Positions 1 to 9,021 of a DNA stretch of 64,000 bases are shown in pieces; the first letter of the stretch is position 1; each line of letters begins with the position of its first letter. The translations under genes were made by a program, and so were the position numbers. This DNA comes from Saccharofermentans sp. Its GTDB lineage: Bacteria; Bacillota; Clostridia; Saccharofermentanales; Saccharofermentanaceae. The notes beneath the pieces were generated by a model. That model made no database searches, had not been told where the DNA came from, and saw nothing but the letters and a program-made list of their open reading frames with translations. The stretch is taken from assembly GCA_024403855.1 (NCBI GenBank), contig JAKSRC010000007.1, forward strand, positions 1 to 64,000. The letters run 5' to 3'.

Positions 1-101
1 ATGTTTTTTGTGTTATTCAGTTGTCAAAGTTCAGTTTTAGTTTTTCAATCAAAGATTATTTGAGAATAATTATATAAAACTTGATACGCGATTAAATGGA
101 C

Positions 102-1817
102 TTACTCTTTGTTTCCCGTAAGCATCTCGTAAGTTACGCCGTACTTTTTCGCGATATCAGAAGCGTAAGAAGAACCTTCCGGAGGTGCAATCTCAAGCTT
201 GAAGGAACGGTTGCCACCATCACTTTTTACAATAAGCGAAGATGCTTTGTGCTTGAAGCCTTGTGATAATTCCTCTGCTTCAATTCCAAGCTTATGCATA
301 TGGGTGTTATAGATAGTTCTTGAACCCTTAGTAAAGAGCGCCTTTATGGAATCGCAAGCGATATAGTAGCCCTCTTCAAATGAGGTCGTTGAAAATGTCT
401 CATTCATCAGGATAAGACTGTCTTCAGTAGTGTTAGTGAAAATCTCTTTGAAACGTATGCACTCTTCACCAAGGCGTCCCAAATCCATTGTCTTGTCTTC
501 GTCAGCCGGGAAATGAGTATAAATGCAGTCTGCCGGTGCGAATTCGAAGGAATCTGCAGGAACATATACACCGCCTTGTGCGAGCGCGAAAAGAAGTCCT
601 ACAGCCTGTGTTGAAGTAGTCTTACCACCTCTGTTAGCACCGGTAAGAATGTATATCGTATGGTCGTCATCGAAGATCAAGTCATTAACGACGAGTTCTT
701 TCGGATCAGAAAGATTTATTGCAAGCTTGAAGTTGTAAAAGCCCTTTGCATTCATCGTCTGATTGCTTCCGGGTACAGCTTTAGCTTTGGAGAGTTTGAA
801 GCCCTTCTTTTCGAGGCCTTCCATGTATTCGATAAATCTTATGTAATAGACGAATTCAGGAATTACTGAAGCGATATTTGTAATTGCCAGATCAGCATAT
901 TTATCGATGGTTTTTCTAAGGTTCTTGGAAGTCGTATCAAGAAGTCTGTTGAGTATGCTGTCAAACTGCGCAGGGGTGCTGCTCATTCCGTCGCCGTTTA
1001 CGATAGAAGACATGGTCATATTGCGCAAAATAGGATTTGCCGATGTCGAAGTAAAAGCTGCAAAATCATTCATGGCGCGAACAATACCGCCGGACTTTGT
1101 CGCATCTACAAGGCGGTAATGCATATCGCCCTTCCATTCGGTTGTATCACTGATCTTGTCACCTGAAATACTGTCTGCGAAGTTTCCTACAATGCCAGAC
1201 TTTTTGAAAGGCTTGTTGTTGACAGAAATAATGCCGATACTTGTTGCTTCAAGTCTGCTGTTGAGATTCATGCCGAGCGTGACGCTCTGAATCTCTGATG
1301 CTTCTTGGGTAAGCTTTTCGAGGTCGGATTTGAGCTCATGAAAATGTGAATCTTCGTAAATCTCATCGATATAATTCTTGTAATCCTTAAGGCCCTGTGC
1401 GGTGATTCTCTCATCGCTCAAGCATTCTTTAAGTGCATCAACACAAGTGATGTAATCACGGTACTGATTCAGGCGGTGCATCAGGAACCAGAGACCTTCA
1501 ACTTCGTCTTTGGATTTTCTGATAACGCCATATGTCTTGTTGAATTCGATCTTCTCGAACAACTCGATAAGCTTCGCTCTGACGTCAGGAAGTTTTTTCA
1601 AATCTTCGAAAATATCCTGTCTGTAATTCGTTACTTCAGGATCGGATGAAAGGTTCGATAAAATCTCAGCAACTATTGCCTGCTCCTTGGGCTCTGAAGC
1701 TACTTCCTTGCTTATGGTATCAAGTCCAAGATCGTGGAATGCACTTGGTTCGAGCTTCTTAAATTCAACATTCTTGCCTCTTGGGAAAAGAAGGCTGTAG
1801 TTTGCATTTACTGACAT
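102..1817 (-). CDS. MutS-family ATPase (short, MutS domain III/V type)
   Basis: MutS-superfamily protein of 571 residues, expected to clamp DNA and hydrolyse ATP in the cytoplasm. The Walker A loop GANRGGKTTS lies at residues 393-402, followed by the ABC-type signature region and a Walker B strand LILMNETFSTTS near 468-478. Compared with MutS (about 850 residues) it lacks the N-terminal mismatch-recognition domain, and it has no C-terminal Smr nuclease as in MutS2, so classical mismatch repair is unlikely. The Walker B acid just before the catalytic Glu473 is Asn472 rather than Asp. A GGAGGG ribosome site 8 bases before the ATG supports the start. It is followed by no visible gene in the first 101 bases, which hold only AT-rich sequence. 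Family membership is clear; the biological role is unknown. Confidence 0.88.
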   Translation of the reverse strand: MSVNANYSLLFPRGKNVEFKKLEPSAFHDLGLDTISKEVASEPKEQAIVAEILSNLSSDPEVTNYRQDIFEDLKKLPDVRAKLIELFEKIEFNKTYGVIRKSKDEVEGLWFLMHRLNQYRDYITCVDALKECLSDERITAQGLKDYKNYIDEIYEDSHFHELKSDLEKLTQEASEIQSVTLGMNLNSRLEATSIGIISVNNKPFKKSGIVGNFADSISGDKISDTTEWKGDMHYRLVDATKSGGIVRAMNDFAAFTSTSANPILRNMTMSSIVNGDGMSSTPAQFDSILNRLLDTTSKNLRKTIDKYADLAITNIASVIPEFVYYIRFIEYMEGLEKKGFKLSKAKAVPGSNQTMNAKGFYNFKLAINLSDPKELVVNDLIFDDDHTIYILTGANRGGKTTSTQAVGLLFALAQGGVYVPADSFEFAPADCIYTHFPADEDKTMDLGRLGEECIRFKEIFTNTTEDSLILMNETFSTTSFEEGYYIACDSIKALFTKGSRTIYNTHMHKLGIEAEELSQGFKHKASSLIVKSDGGNRSFKLEIAPPEGSSYASDIAKKYGVTYEMLTGNKE

Positions 1818-1851
1818 ATATTAATCCCTCCGGGATATATAAACTTCCAAA

Positions 1852-2916
1852 TTAATCGGCGTTGTTTCCAAACTTAATGTTATCGCCCCTGCCATGATCT
1901 ATTTCGAATCCAATGCGTTCCATTCTTCCCGAAAGACAACGCATACATTCTGCAGCTTCATCGCCGGTACAGATCTTGTTATCGTAGAGGAGATATTTCT
2001 GCCTTACTCCGACAGGTGAAAGATTTGGCATTATAACGTTGGCACCTGCAAGAATGCCCAATTCCCTGCCCCTCGGATTAATCGTTCCAAGTGCAGTTGT
2101 GGCAGGCAAAAGAACTGTAGGTAGCATAAGTCTGATTATGCTTAAAAGATAGAGCGTCATGTCCAGACCGCCTGCTTCCATATCCTTAAAAACAGAATCC
2201 TTGTGAGGAATGAAAGGTCCGATTCCTACCATTTCAGGATCGAGTTTCTTAAGGAAGAGTAAGTCATCCGCGATATTTTCGATTGTCTGATACGGTGAAC
2301 CAACCATGAAACCTGCACCGGTCTGGAAACCAATCTCTTTGAGGTTATAAAGGCACTGCTGTCTGTTCGCAGGTGACAGATATGCAGGATGAAGCTTTGC
2401 ATAGTGCTCAAAATCAGCAGTCTCATGTCTTAACAGATATCTGTCTGCGCCGGCCTCGAAAAATGCCTTGTAGGATTCATAGCTCTTCTCGCCTATGCCC
2501 AAAGTAATTGCTACATCAGGATGTGCTTTCTTAATCGACTTTATGATGTCCACCATCAGATCATCGGTATAGTACTGATCCTCGCCACCTTGTAAAACGA
2601 TGGTTCTAAAGCCCAGTTCATATCCTTTGGATGCACATTCAAGAATGTCTTCTTTGCTTAATCTGTAACGCTCAACATTTTTGTTGCCACATCTGATACC
2701 GCAATAGTAGCAATCGTTCTTGCAGTAATTGGTGAACTCGATAAGTCCTCTTAAAAAGACTTTTTTACCATAGTACTTCTGAGATGTAGCTGATGCCTTA
2801 TCTGCAAGTCCCGCCTGTATCTCAGGATTGTGATTCTCTAATAGCGTAATAATCTCATCTCTCGTAAGAACGCTTGTATCACAAAGCTTATCGATTATTC
2901 TTCTGACTTCATCCAT
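1852..2916 (-). CDS. hydE: [FeFe]-hydrogenase maturase HydE, radical SAM
   Basis: Radical SAM enzyme of the biotin synthase/HydE group, 354 residues, which helps build the organometallic H-cluster of [FeFe] hydrogenase. The CxxxCxxC cluster motif is Cys65-Cys69-Cys72 (NYCKNDCYYCG). Further HydE-like segments are GFRTIVLQGGED and YLLRHETADFEHYAKLHP, and a Cys pair near the C-terminus (CMRC) could carry the accessory cluster seen in some HydE proteins. HydF, HydG and a hydrogenase are not in this window. The gene ends 34 bases before the MutS-like gene and starts 14 bases after the aldo/keto reductase stop, so it probably belongs to a three-gene unit read from 4106. Length and motifs fit HydE better than BioB or PylB. 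Confidence 0.85.
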   Translation of the reverse strand: MDEVRRIIDKLCDTSVLTRDEIITLLENHNPEIQAGLADKASATSQKYYGKKVFLRGLIEFTNYCKNDCYYCGIRCGNKNVERYRLSKEDILECASKGYELGFRTIVLQGGEDQYYTDDLMVDIIKSIKKAHPDVAITLGIGEKSYESYKAFFEAGADRYLLRHETADFEHYAKLHPAYLSPANRQQCLYNLKEIGFQTGAGFMVGSPYQTIENIADDLLFLKKLDPEMVGIGPFIPHKDSVFKDMEAGGLDMTLYLLSIIRLMLPTVLLPATTALGTINPRGRELGILAGANVIMPNLSPVGVRQKYLLYDNKICTGDEAAECMRCLSGRMERIGFEIDHGRGDNIKFGNNAD

Positions 2917-2930
2917 TTTGTTGCCTACAC

Positions 2931-4106
2931 TTACTTTTTCTTTTTTCCAACCATTACTCGCCTTGCAAGCTTCAGGTAAATCTTCTGATGCCAGGGGCGG
3001 AGCGCCTTATCAGCTTCTTTAAGTTTTTCTCTTATCGGAATATTCTGTGGACAATGCTGTTCACACTTGCCGCACTGTATGCAAAGAGATGCATCTGCAG
3101 GTGTCATACGAAGGCCCATCGTCTGAAAGTATTCAAGTCTTCCTGAAGATTTATTCTCTGAATACATATGGTTATAGCATGAGAAAATTGCAGGAATATC
3201 GACGCCTTTAGGACAGGGCATGCAATATCTGCAACCGGTACAGCCTACCTTAGTGCTGTCTATTATGTAAGATCTGATTTTCGCGATGAAATCAAGTTCT
3301 TCGCTCGTCATCTCACCCGGCAAAACTTCGGATGCTACGCGGCAGTTTTCTTCGATCATGTCGATGGAATTCATTCCGGACAAAACACAGGTAATCTCTT
3401 TCTGATTCCAAAGCCATCTGAATGCCCATTCCGCAGGAGATCTCTGATGGGATTCTTTCTTTATCTCAGCCTTGGCCTTCTCGGGCAAAAGGTCAACTAA
3501 CTTTCCGCCTCTCAAAGGCTCCATGATTATTACCTTTACACCCTTAGCATATGCTGCTTCAACGCCTCTTCTTCCGGCCTGGGTATGCTCATCGAGATAG
3601 TTGTACTGAACAAGGCTCGCATCCCAGTCATAAGCATTCAAAATCTTTAAGTATGTATCTGTATCGCCATGGAAAGAGAAGCCTGCATTACGGATCTGGC
3701 CGCTCTTCTTTTTCTCATCAAGCCATTCTTCAATGCCTATTGCCTTGAGCTTTTCCCACTGAGCGTAGTCAGTCATGTGGTGCATCAGGTAATAGTCGAC
3801 ATAATCAGTGCGAAGGCGCTTCAATTCCTCATCGAAATACTTATCAAGTGCTGCCCTGTTGTTGATCATGTACTGGGGAAGTTTTGTTGCGAGATTGATC
3901 TTTTCTCTTATACCGTTCTTCTCGATTATTCGACCAACCAAATCTTCGCTACCGGGATAGATATATGCCGTATCGAAATAGTTAACACCGAGTTCTACAG
4001 CTCTCATAAATTCTTTCTCGGCTTTCTCAAAATCAAGTGATGCACCGTTTTTTGTAAATCTCATGCATCCGTAGCCAAGAATCGATATACCACTTCGTTG
4101 CTGCAT
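2931..4106 (-). CDS. Aldo/keto reductase with C-terminal 4Fe-4S ferredoxin domain
   Basis: NAD(P)H-type aldo/keto reductase (residues about 1-280, TIM barrel) fused to a ferredoxin-like tail. The barrel shows the family's DTAYIYPGSEDLVG and DYYLMHH segments with the expected catalytic Tyr and His. The tail carries a first Cys set (CTGCRYCMPCPKG, about 290-302) and a canonical second set CIQCGKCEQHCP (about 342-353), enough for two iron-sulfur clusters. This fusion is common in anaerobic Clostridia and suggests electron exchange with ferredoxin-like partners; the carbonyl substrate cannot be read from sequence. An AGGAGAAG ribosome site precedes the ATG. It is the promoter-proximal gene of the AKR-hydE-mutS-like run and diverges from the EAL gene. 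Confidence 0.85.
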   Translation of the reverse strand: MQQRSGISILGYGCMRFTKNGASLDFEKAEKEFMRAVELGVNYFDTAYIYPGSEDLVGRIIEKNGIREKINLATKLPQYMINNRAALDKYFDEELKRLRTDYVDYYLMHHMTDYAQWEKLKAIGIEEWLDEKKKSGQIRNAGFSFHGDTDTYLKILNAYDWDASLVQYNYLDEHTQAGRRGVEAAYAKGVKVIIMEPLRGGKLVDLLPEKAKAEIKKESHQRSPAEWAFRWLWNQKEITCVLSGMNSIDMIEENCRVASEVLPGEMTSEELDFIAKIRSYIIDSTKVGCTGCRYCMPCPKGVDIPAIFSCYNHMYSENKSSGRLEYFQTMGLRMTPADASLCIQCGKCEQHCPQNIPIREKLKEADKALRPWHQKIYLKLARRVMVGKKKK

Positions 4107-4216
4107 ATAACTTCTCCTGTTATCATTTGTGCCAGCATTATCAAAGATGAACCTTAAACTAACCTGACAATTACCTTAAAGTTACCACTGATAGCGTCAT
4201 ATTGATTATCTTACCA

Positions 4217-4225
4217 TGATATAAT
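4217..4225 (+). promoter_or_regulatory. Extended -10 promoter of the EAL gene
   Basis: The sequence TGATATAAT is an extended -10 element (TGnTATAAT) placed so that transcription would begin near 4232, giving a 5' leader of about 28 bases before the ATG at 4260. No good -35 hexamer lies 16-18 bases upstream, as is usual for extended -10 promoters. The GGGTGGG at about 4242-4248 serves as the ribosome site. Confidence 0.5.
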
Positions 4226-4259
4226 ACAACGAAATCACCGAAGGGTGGGATATAAGTAG

Positions 4260-6248
4260 ATGGCTAGAAGAGATAAGAGATATAGACTTCCCAAAAACTG
4301 GATCGTTTTACCGTTAATTGTTTATTCCTTGCTTTTCGTCTTATCTTTTTGGATTATCACTGAATCAATAGAGATTTTCCTTGCGTACACTTCAAGCTTA
4401 AAAGCGAAAGCTGAGACAGAAAACGTCGTATATTATGCTGATCTATACGATCAATCAACTTTTGACTCTGACGAGCTCTTCATCGATTACGTGGCTTCCG
4501 AGTACGAGTTTTTCGTTGCGGATGAGAACTTCAACATAATCTGCAAGAATACTGACAACATAACTGCTGAGTTCATCCTACCTGACGAAGAATCAGCTTC
4601 TATCGGCCTAGTAAGACATTTAGCTTACGAACTCGACCTCACTTCAGAGAGGGACTATTTCTTTATGCCCGATAAAGATTGTTCCTTCCTCGAAGTCGAA
4701 GCTTATAAAATCATGCCAATCTATGCTCACGTTCCGACCAGTTTCTTTAAGAATAAAGGTGAGTTATTCCCTTACTGGACCGTATTCACAGTAAAAAACG
4801 GCACCGAATTTATCGCATTCAAGACTCATATCCCGATAACATTAACCGATATGACTTACCTTGCGGTATTTACTACAGTTTCCATTCTGCTCGTTTTTAT
4901 CATCTTCGTAATCCTGATTGTTAATTTGATAAGAACTACCAAAAATAACAGCCAGATGAAGAAAGTCATCTTCAGAGACAACATCACGATCGACAGGAAC
5001 TGGTTCTGGTTCGCAATAAAGAGCAGAGAGATTCTGGGCAGAAGAAAAGCCGGTACACAGTATGCAATTGTCAGCCTTGTTTTCGTAAAGTATCGTCAAT
5101 ACTTACTCTGCCATTCATTGGTTCAAGGCGAACAGGCTTTACGTGTCATGTATAGGACGATCAAAGCGTCTCTTGAAAAGGGCGAGATTGTTGCGCACGG
5201 CAATTTGAACACTTTCCCAATCCTGATGAAAGCCGAAAATGAAGAAACATTAAGACAAAGAATCGCTGATATTATCAGTCGCCTTGAAGCAACCGGCGGT
5301 GAGCATGATTTCAATTTCCAGGCCGGAATCTACATGATTGAACCGACAGTAAAGAAGAACGCTGATATTGATATGCTTTACAACAATGCATCGAATGCGA
5401 GACTTACGCTGGAATCAACAGATGAAAGTGGCATCGCTTTCTTCAATAATCAGCTTCTCGAAGAAGCAAAATGGACTAACATCGTAACTGAGAATCAGAA
5501 AGATGCGATAGCTAATGAAGAATTCAAGGTATTTTACCAGCCTAAATACGATCCCAGAACAAACGAACTCATGGGTGCAGAAGCACTTGTCAGATGGGAC
5601 TCCCCAAAGATGGGATTTATTGCTCCCGGCAAGTTCATTCCCTTATTTGAGAGGAGCGGTTTTATCACTGAGATTGACCATTACATGATTTCTCACGTAG
5701 CAAGAGACCAGAAGAGATGGCTTGATGAAGGCAAGAATATCGTTACTGTATCAGTTAATGTATCAAGAGCACATTTCTCTGAGGTAAATCTTGCAGAGCA
5801 GATAAGAGATCTCGTAGATGCTGAAGGCGCTCCCCACGACAAGATCGAAATCGAACTTACAGAAAGTGCCTTTTTCGACAATCAGAAGCTCATTCTCTCG
5901 ACTATCAATAAGCTTAAAGAGTATGGCTTCCACGTATCGATGGATGACTTTGGTTCCGGTTACTCTTCACTGAACTCTCTTAAGGATATGCCGCTCGACG
6001 TCTTGAAGCTCGACGCAGGCTTCTTCAGAGGCGAAAAGGACAACGAAAGAACAGAAATCGTTGTATCCGAAGCTCTCCACCTTGCAAGAAAACTTAATAT
6101 GCAGACAGTCGCAGAAGGTGTTGATGAACAGTATCAGGTAGACTTCCTCGCAAAAGAAGGATGCAACATGATTCAGGGCTACTTCTACGCTAAGCCGATG
6201 CCAAGAGAAGACTTCGAGCTTAGAATGTCTAATCAGCAGCCTTTATAA
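4260..6248 (+). CDS. Membrane-anchored EAL-domain c-di-GMP phosphodiesterase with degenerate GGDEF
   Basis: Predicted cyclic-di-GMP phosphodiesterase of 662 residues. A first membrane helix lies at about 15-38, followed by an extracytoplasmic sensor-like segment to about 195 and a second helix at about 200-225. The next region (about 240-410) has the size and fold hints of a GGDEF domain but no GGDEF signature, so cyclase activity is unlikely. The C-terminal EAL domain has a full set of catalytic elements: EALVRW (about 441), an Asn in SVNVSRAHF, ELTESAFF, DDFGSGYSSL, LKLD, and QGYFYAKPM. It should therefore be an active hydrolase. Its stop overlaps the convergent cyclase gene by six bases. 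The signal sensed by the N-terminal region is unknown. Confidence 0.9.
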   Translation: MARRDKRYRLPKNWIVLPLIVYSLLFVLSFWIITESIEIFLAYTSSLKAKAETENVVYYADLYDQSTFDSDELFIDYVASEYEFFVADENFNIICKNTDNITAEFILPDEESASIGLVRHLAYELDLTSERDYFFMPDKDCSFLEVEAYKIMPIYAHVPTSFFKNKGELFPYWTVFTVKNGTEFIAFKTHIPITLTDMTYLAVFTTVSILLVFIIFVILIVNLIRTTKNNSQMKKVIFRDNITIDRNWFWFAIKSREILGRRKAGTQYAIVSLVFVKYRQYLLCHSLVQGEQALRVMYRTIKASLEKGEIVAHGNLNTFPILMKAENEETLRQRIADIISRLEATGGEHDFNFQAGIYMIEPTVKKNADIDMLYNNASNARLTLESTDESGIAFFNNQLLEEAKWTNIVTENQKDAIANEEFKVFYQPKYDPRTNELMGAEALVRWDSPKMGFIAPGKFIPLFERSGFITEIDHYMISHVARDQKRWLDEGKNIVTVSVNVSRAHFSEVNLAEQIRDLVDAEGAPHDKIEIELTESAFFDNQKLILSTINKLKEYGFHVSMDDFGSGYSSLNSLKDMPLDVLKLDAGFFRGEKDNERTEIVVSEALHLARKLNMQTVAEGVDEQYQVDFLAKEGCNMIQGYFYAKPMPREDFELRMSNQQPL

Positions 6249-6857
6249 AGAAATCAGTATAGATCTGGCGGGAGCTCCGTCAGATCCACTTAAGTTAATA
6301 GGTGCAGAATTCAAAAGATATACGCCCTCAGGAACCTCAGCAAGCCTAATTCCTTCAAGAAGGACCACCTCCGCCCCAAGCATTATCAGGTGAACTGCCA
6401 TCGGAGCATTCTCAGGACCTACCGTCTGTGATTCATTACCATATAAGAGTATTCCGTTGTCAGCTAAGTACTTTGCTGCTTCTTCAGTCATCTCGGAATT
6501 TCCCTTTACAAGGATTCTGTTATAACAGTCGCAATCCGGATTATTTGAATTTTTAGAAGCTTCTTTAGCCTTGGCATAAATGTCTTTAGCAACATCTAAA
6601 GTCACCTGACCTTCATGGGAAGCAACATATGCATAGCCGACGAATTTGTTAAGAGCAACCTGTTCAATAGTTTTTCCATCTTTAAAGAAATGGTATGGAG
6701 CATCAACATGTGTTCCGTTATGTGCACACATCTGAAAAGCCGTCAGATTGCAGACAGCACCATCTTCTATCTTGAGCATTACTTTTCTTTCGGGAGACGG
6801 ATCACCCGGGTAAACGACGCATCCGAAGACTTCCTGTGCAATATCGTAGATTTCCAT
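6243..6857 (-). CDS. Cyclase-family metal-dependent hydrolase (kynurenine formamidase-like)
   Basis: Member of the cyclase/kynurenine formamidase superfamily, identified by the metal-binding motif HNGTHVDAPYHF (HxGTHxDxPxHF) and the following NLSGSDGAPARSILI tail. Such enzymes hydrolyse amide or cyclic substrates with zinc or manganese; the substrate here is unknown and there is no tryptophan-catabolism gene nearby. An upstream TTG at 6881 could extend the protein by eight residues, but GGAGGG sits eight bases before the ATG at 6857, so the ATG (204 residues) is preferred. It stands alone on the minus strand, converging on the EAL gene, and has a palindrome in its promoter region. Confidence 0.82.
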   Translation of the reverse strand: MEIYDIAQEVFGCVVYPGDPSPERKVMLKIEDGAVCNLTAFQMCAHNGTHVDAPYHFFKDGKTIEQVALNKFVGYAYVASHEGQVTLDVAKDIYAKAKEASKNSNNPDCDCYNRILVKGNSEMTEEAAKYLADNGILLYGNESQTVGPENAPMAVHLIMLGAEVVLLEGIRLAEVPEGVYLLNSAPINLSGSDGAPARSILISL

Positions 6858-6902
6858 GTTCTGGGCCCTCCATTCAGGCAAATAATCTTGTCCAAAACCT
6901 AT

Positions 6903-6917
6903 TGTAACAATGTTACA
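6903..6917. promoter_or_regulatory. Candidate operator palindrome upstream of the cyclase-family gene
   Basis: Perfect palindrome TGTAACA-A-TGTTACA. On the minus strand it overlaps a possible -35 (TTGTTA) that is 17 bases upstream of a weak -10 (GATTAT), which would start transcription about 23 bases before the ATG at 6857. A repressor bound here would block that promoter. The overlap with promoter elements is seen in the sequence; the repressor is not identified. Confidence 0.4.
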
Positions 6918-7005
6918 GTGCTTATAATATAAGGGATTTAAGCTTTATCCTCTTTTCCTGTGCCAAATCCGAAAATCAGACTAAAAAGTGGCCAGATCCA
7001 CCCCT

Positions 7006-7497
7006 TTACCAGCTTTTCTCCTCGTGCTCAGCCAGAATATTTCCTTCGTAACGGAACTTCATGGTGAAAAATCCTGAGTCCTTCATCGAACCGAAAAGGT
7101 AGTCGAACATAATCTTGTCGCCTTCCCAAACAGGAAGATCCTTGATATCTGATAAAGGCACCCAGCATAATTCGCCTTCATCGCATCCGGCTTCAGGAAG
7201 CTCAAAATCCTCTGCGACAGTTGCCGTAAATACATGCATGTACTCTGTCGGATATTCAGAAGAAATGAAGGTTATTAATCCTCTGTAAGAAAAATCTTCG
7301 AGTGATTCAGCGGAAATTGCAGATTCTTCTTTAAGTTCTCTTAAAACACACTCTTCAGCCGTCTCATCTGATTCAAAGTGACCACCTATTCCAAGATATT
7401 TATCAAGGTTCATGTCACCTTTTCGAGTCTTACGAATAAAGAGGCAATCACTGCCTCTTGTAATGTAGATAAGTGTTGTAAGATTTTCTACTCGCAT
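7006..7497 (-). CDS. Nudix hydrolase
   Basis: Nudix pyrophosphohydrolase of 163 residues, of the MutT/8-oxo-dGTPase-like size class. The Nudix box is nearly complete: GGHFESDETAEECVLRELKEES (about residues 36-57) with the RELxEE core that binds the metal. The substrate, an oxidised or non-canonical nucleotide or a nucleotide sugar, cannot be told from sequence. The start lies eight bases after the stop of the HD-domain gene, so the two form an operon of nucleotide/phosphate hydrolases. Confidence 0.88.
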   Translation of the reverse strand: MRVENLTTLIYITRGSDCLFIRKTRKGDMNLDKYLGIGGHFESDETAEECVLRELKEESAISAESLEDFSYRGLITFISSEYPTEYMHVFTATVAEDFELPEAGCDEGELCWVPLSDIKDLPVWEGDKIMFDYLFGSMKDSGFFTMKFRYEGNILAEHEEKSW

Positions 7498-7505
7498 ACC
7501 GGAAA

Positions 7506-8087
7506 TTAATATTCGGCTTTTGTATCGCCGTAATTGGTTGAATAATCGCCTTCAGAAAGTGCAATTCTGTAATTCATACGATAGATGATATAAGAAGACA
7601 CATCTATCTTGAATGTCTCAGCTAAAGCACACCATTTATCAGCAAGACTTACAATGATGCTCTCGCGATGCATGGGCGGAATGGGAGTTAACGGGAACAT
7701 GTGCTTGCAAATGATGTCCTTCTCGATGTCATTCAATTCGAAATCCCTCTCGGCATTTCTTCTGGCAACTCTTGGATGAGTAAAGCCGTGAAGGCCTTCT
7801 GCTGCACCCTTTACATGCCAGTCGTAAAGGAAATAATCGTGAAGAAGAGCACCTCTTACAAGGCTATCCATATCGACATTGATCTTGAGTGTTCTTGTAA
7901 CAAAATATGCGATAAGAAGGCTATATTTGGCAACAGCTACGCTATGCTCGAAAACAGTAGTCTCTCCATGCTGCGTAAATGTCTTCAGCACCTGAACCTT
8001 GGGACTCAAAATAATATCCTTGCCGCGACTGAAAAGATCCTTCGCAAGCTTATATTCGGTAATACGTTTTTCAATATGTACTGACAA
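7506..8087 (-). CDS. HD-domain phosphohydrolase
   Basis: Protein of 193 residues with a metal-binding HD fold: an early His in TTVFEHSVAVAKYS, the HD pair in GALLHDYFLYDWH, and later His residues in HGFTHPRVARRNA and ICKHMFPLTPIPP. These match single-domain HD phosphohydrolases common in Clostridia, often annotated as hydrolases of unknown nucleotide. It lacks GYP and RelA/SpoT features. It is the promoter-proximal gene of a two-gene unit with the Nudix hydrolase. Confidence 0.82.
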   Translation of the reverse strand: MSVHIEKRITEYKLAKDLFSRGKDIILSPKVQVLKTFTQHGETTVFEHSVAVAKYSLLIAYFVTRTLKINVDMDSLVRGALLHDYFLYDWHVKGAAEGLHGFTHPRVARRNAERDFELNDIEKDIICKHMFPLTPIPPMHRESIIVSLADKWCALAETFKIDVSSYIIYRMNYRIALSEGDYSTNYGDTKAEY

Positions 8088-8200
8088 TCTAAACCCCTCG
8101 CGTCCTGAAAGTTCAGGACTAAAATGCTATCCAAGGATAGTATAACCCATAGCACTGATTTTTACTCTATCAATTGAGTACAAATTGAAGATAGTGTGTA

Positions 8201-8230
8201 TAAAAAATGAGGCAATTCAAGATCGCCTCA
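8201..8230 (-). terminator. Rho-independent terminator after the family 2 glycosyltransferase
   Basis: Read on the minus strand, a TGAGGC/GCCTCA stem (8208-8213 with 8225-8230) is followed by TTTTTTA. It lies 22 bases after the glycosyltransferase stop codon and would close the 11.1-8.25 kb transcripts. The rest of the 8088-8252 gap shows only AT-rich sequence. Confidence 0.7.
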
Positions 8231-8252
8231 TAACTACCTGCAGCAGGTTAAA

Positions 8253-8978
8253 TTATTTGAAATATGTCTTTCTGATGTTCAAGTTCCACCAGATTTTCCA
8301 GGTGTCTGTAAACATCTTCCAGACATCGCCCATCTTAATTCTGCCGAAAGATTCAGATCTAGTGAAGTTAAGCTCGATAGGCATCTCGATAAGCTTTGCC
8401 TTGGATTTGGAAGCAAGAGCCAAAAGCTCAATATCAAAGGCATAGCCTTCGATTTTTCGAAGAGGTGCAATCGTTCTTAATACGGAACCTTTGTAAAGCT
8501 TAAGACCGGTCTGGGTATCATGACACTTAAGGCCAAATAATACCTTGAGCATTATGTAATAGCAGAATGAGAATACTTTTCGAGCAAAGGGATATTCGAG
8601 CTTCGAATCCTTATGCATTTTGGATCCGATAACAATGTCGGAACCTGTAGCGATCATCTCGGCATAGTACTTCCCGATGAATTCAGGAGACAAATCAAGA
8701 TCTGCATCGATGAATCCTACAATGTCACCTTTGCTTTTCATAGCGCCCCATGCGATCGCACCGCCCTTACCACGGTTATTCTCGTATGAACAGTCCTTGA
8801 TATTGGAATTATCGCGAGCTGCGCGGGCAACCTCCGAAGCGGTGTTATCCTTACTTCCATCGCTCACAGCAAGAATCTCGTAGTCAGAACAAAACGCCTT
8901 AAGCGCTTTGTCTATAACCATGAGATTATCGTAGATGTGTTCGCCTTCATTGTAGGCAGGCACGATGATGCTGAGCAT
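8253..8978 (-). CDS. Family 2 glycosyltransferase (polyprenyl-phosphate glycosyltransferase-like)
   Basis: GT-A fold transferase of 241 residues. N-terminal MLSIIVPAYNEGEHI is typical of GT2, followed by the nucleotide site VSDGSKDNT and the metal-binding DADLD (about 97-101). Late residues include KCHDTQTGLKLYKG, seen in dolichyl-phosphate glucosyl/mannosyltransferase-like enzymes that load a sugar onto a polyprenyl phosphate at the membrane face. No transmembrane tail is present. It is separated from the TPM gene by 43 bases and may be co-transcribed with it. The donor and acceptor are inferred from family only. Confidence 0.84.
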   Translation of the reverse strand: MLSIIVPAYNEGEHIYDNLMVIDKALKAFCSDYEILAVSDGSKDNTASEVARAARDNSNIKDCSYENNRGKGGAIAWGAMKSKGDIVGFIDADLDLSPEFIGKYYAEMIATGSDIVIGSKMHKDSKLEYPFARKVFSFCYYIMLKVLFGLKCHDTQTGLKLYKGSVLRTIAPLRKIEGYAFDIELLALASKSKAKLIEMPIELNFTRSESFGRIKMGDVWKMFTDTWKIWWNLNIRKTYFK

Positions 8979-9021
8979 AAATTCCCTTCACTATTACAAA
9001 ATATCGCGATATTTTAGCATA

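Noticed and set aside
4237-4250. T-box-like AGGGTGG upstream of the EAL gene
   Set aside because: The rest of the T-box sequence (ACCGCG) and the specifier structure are absent; it works as a ribosome site.
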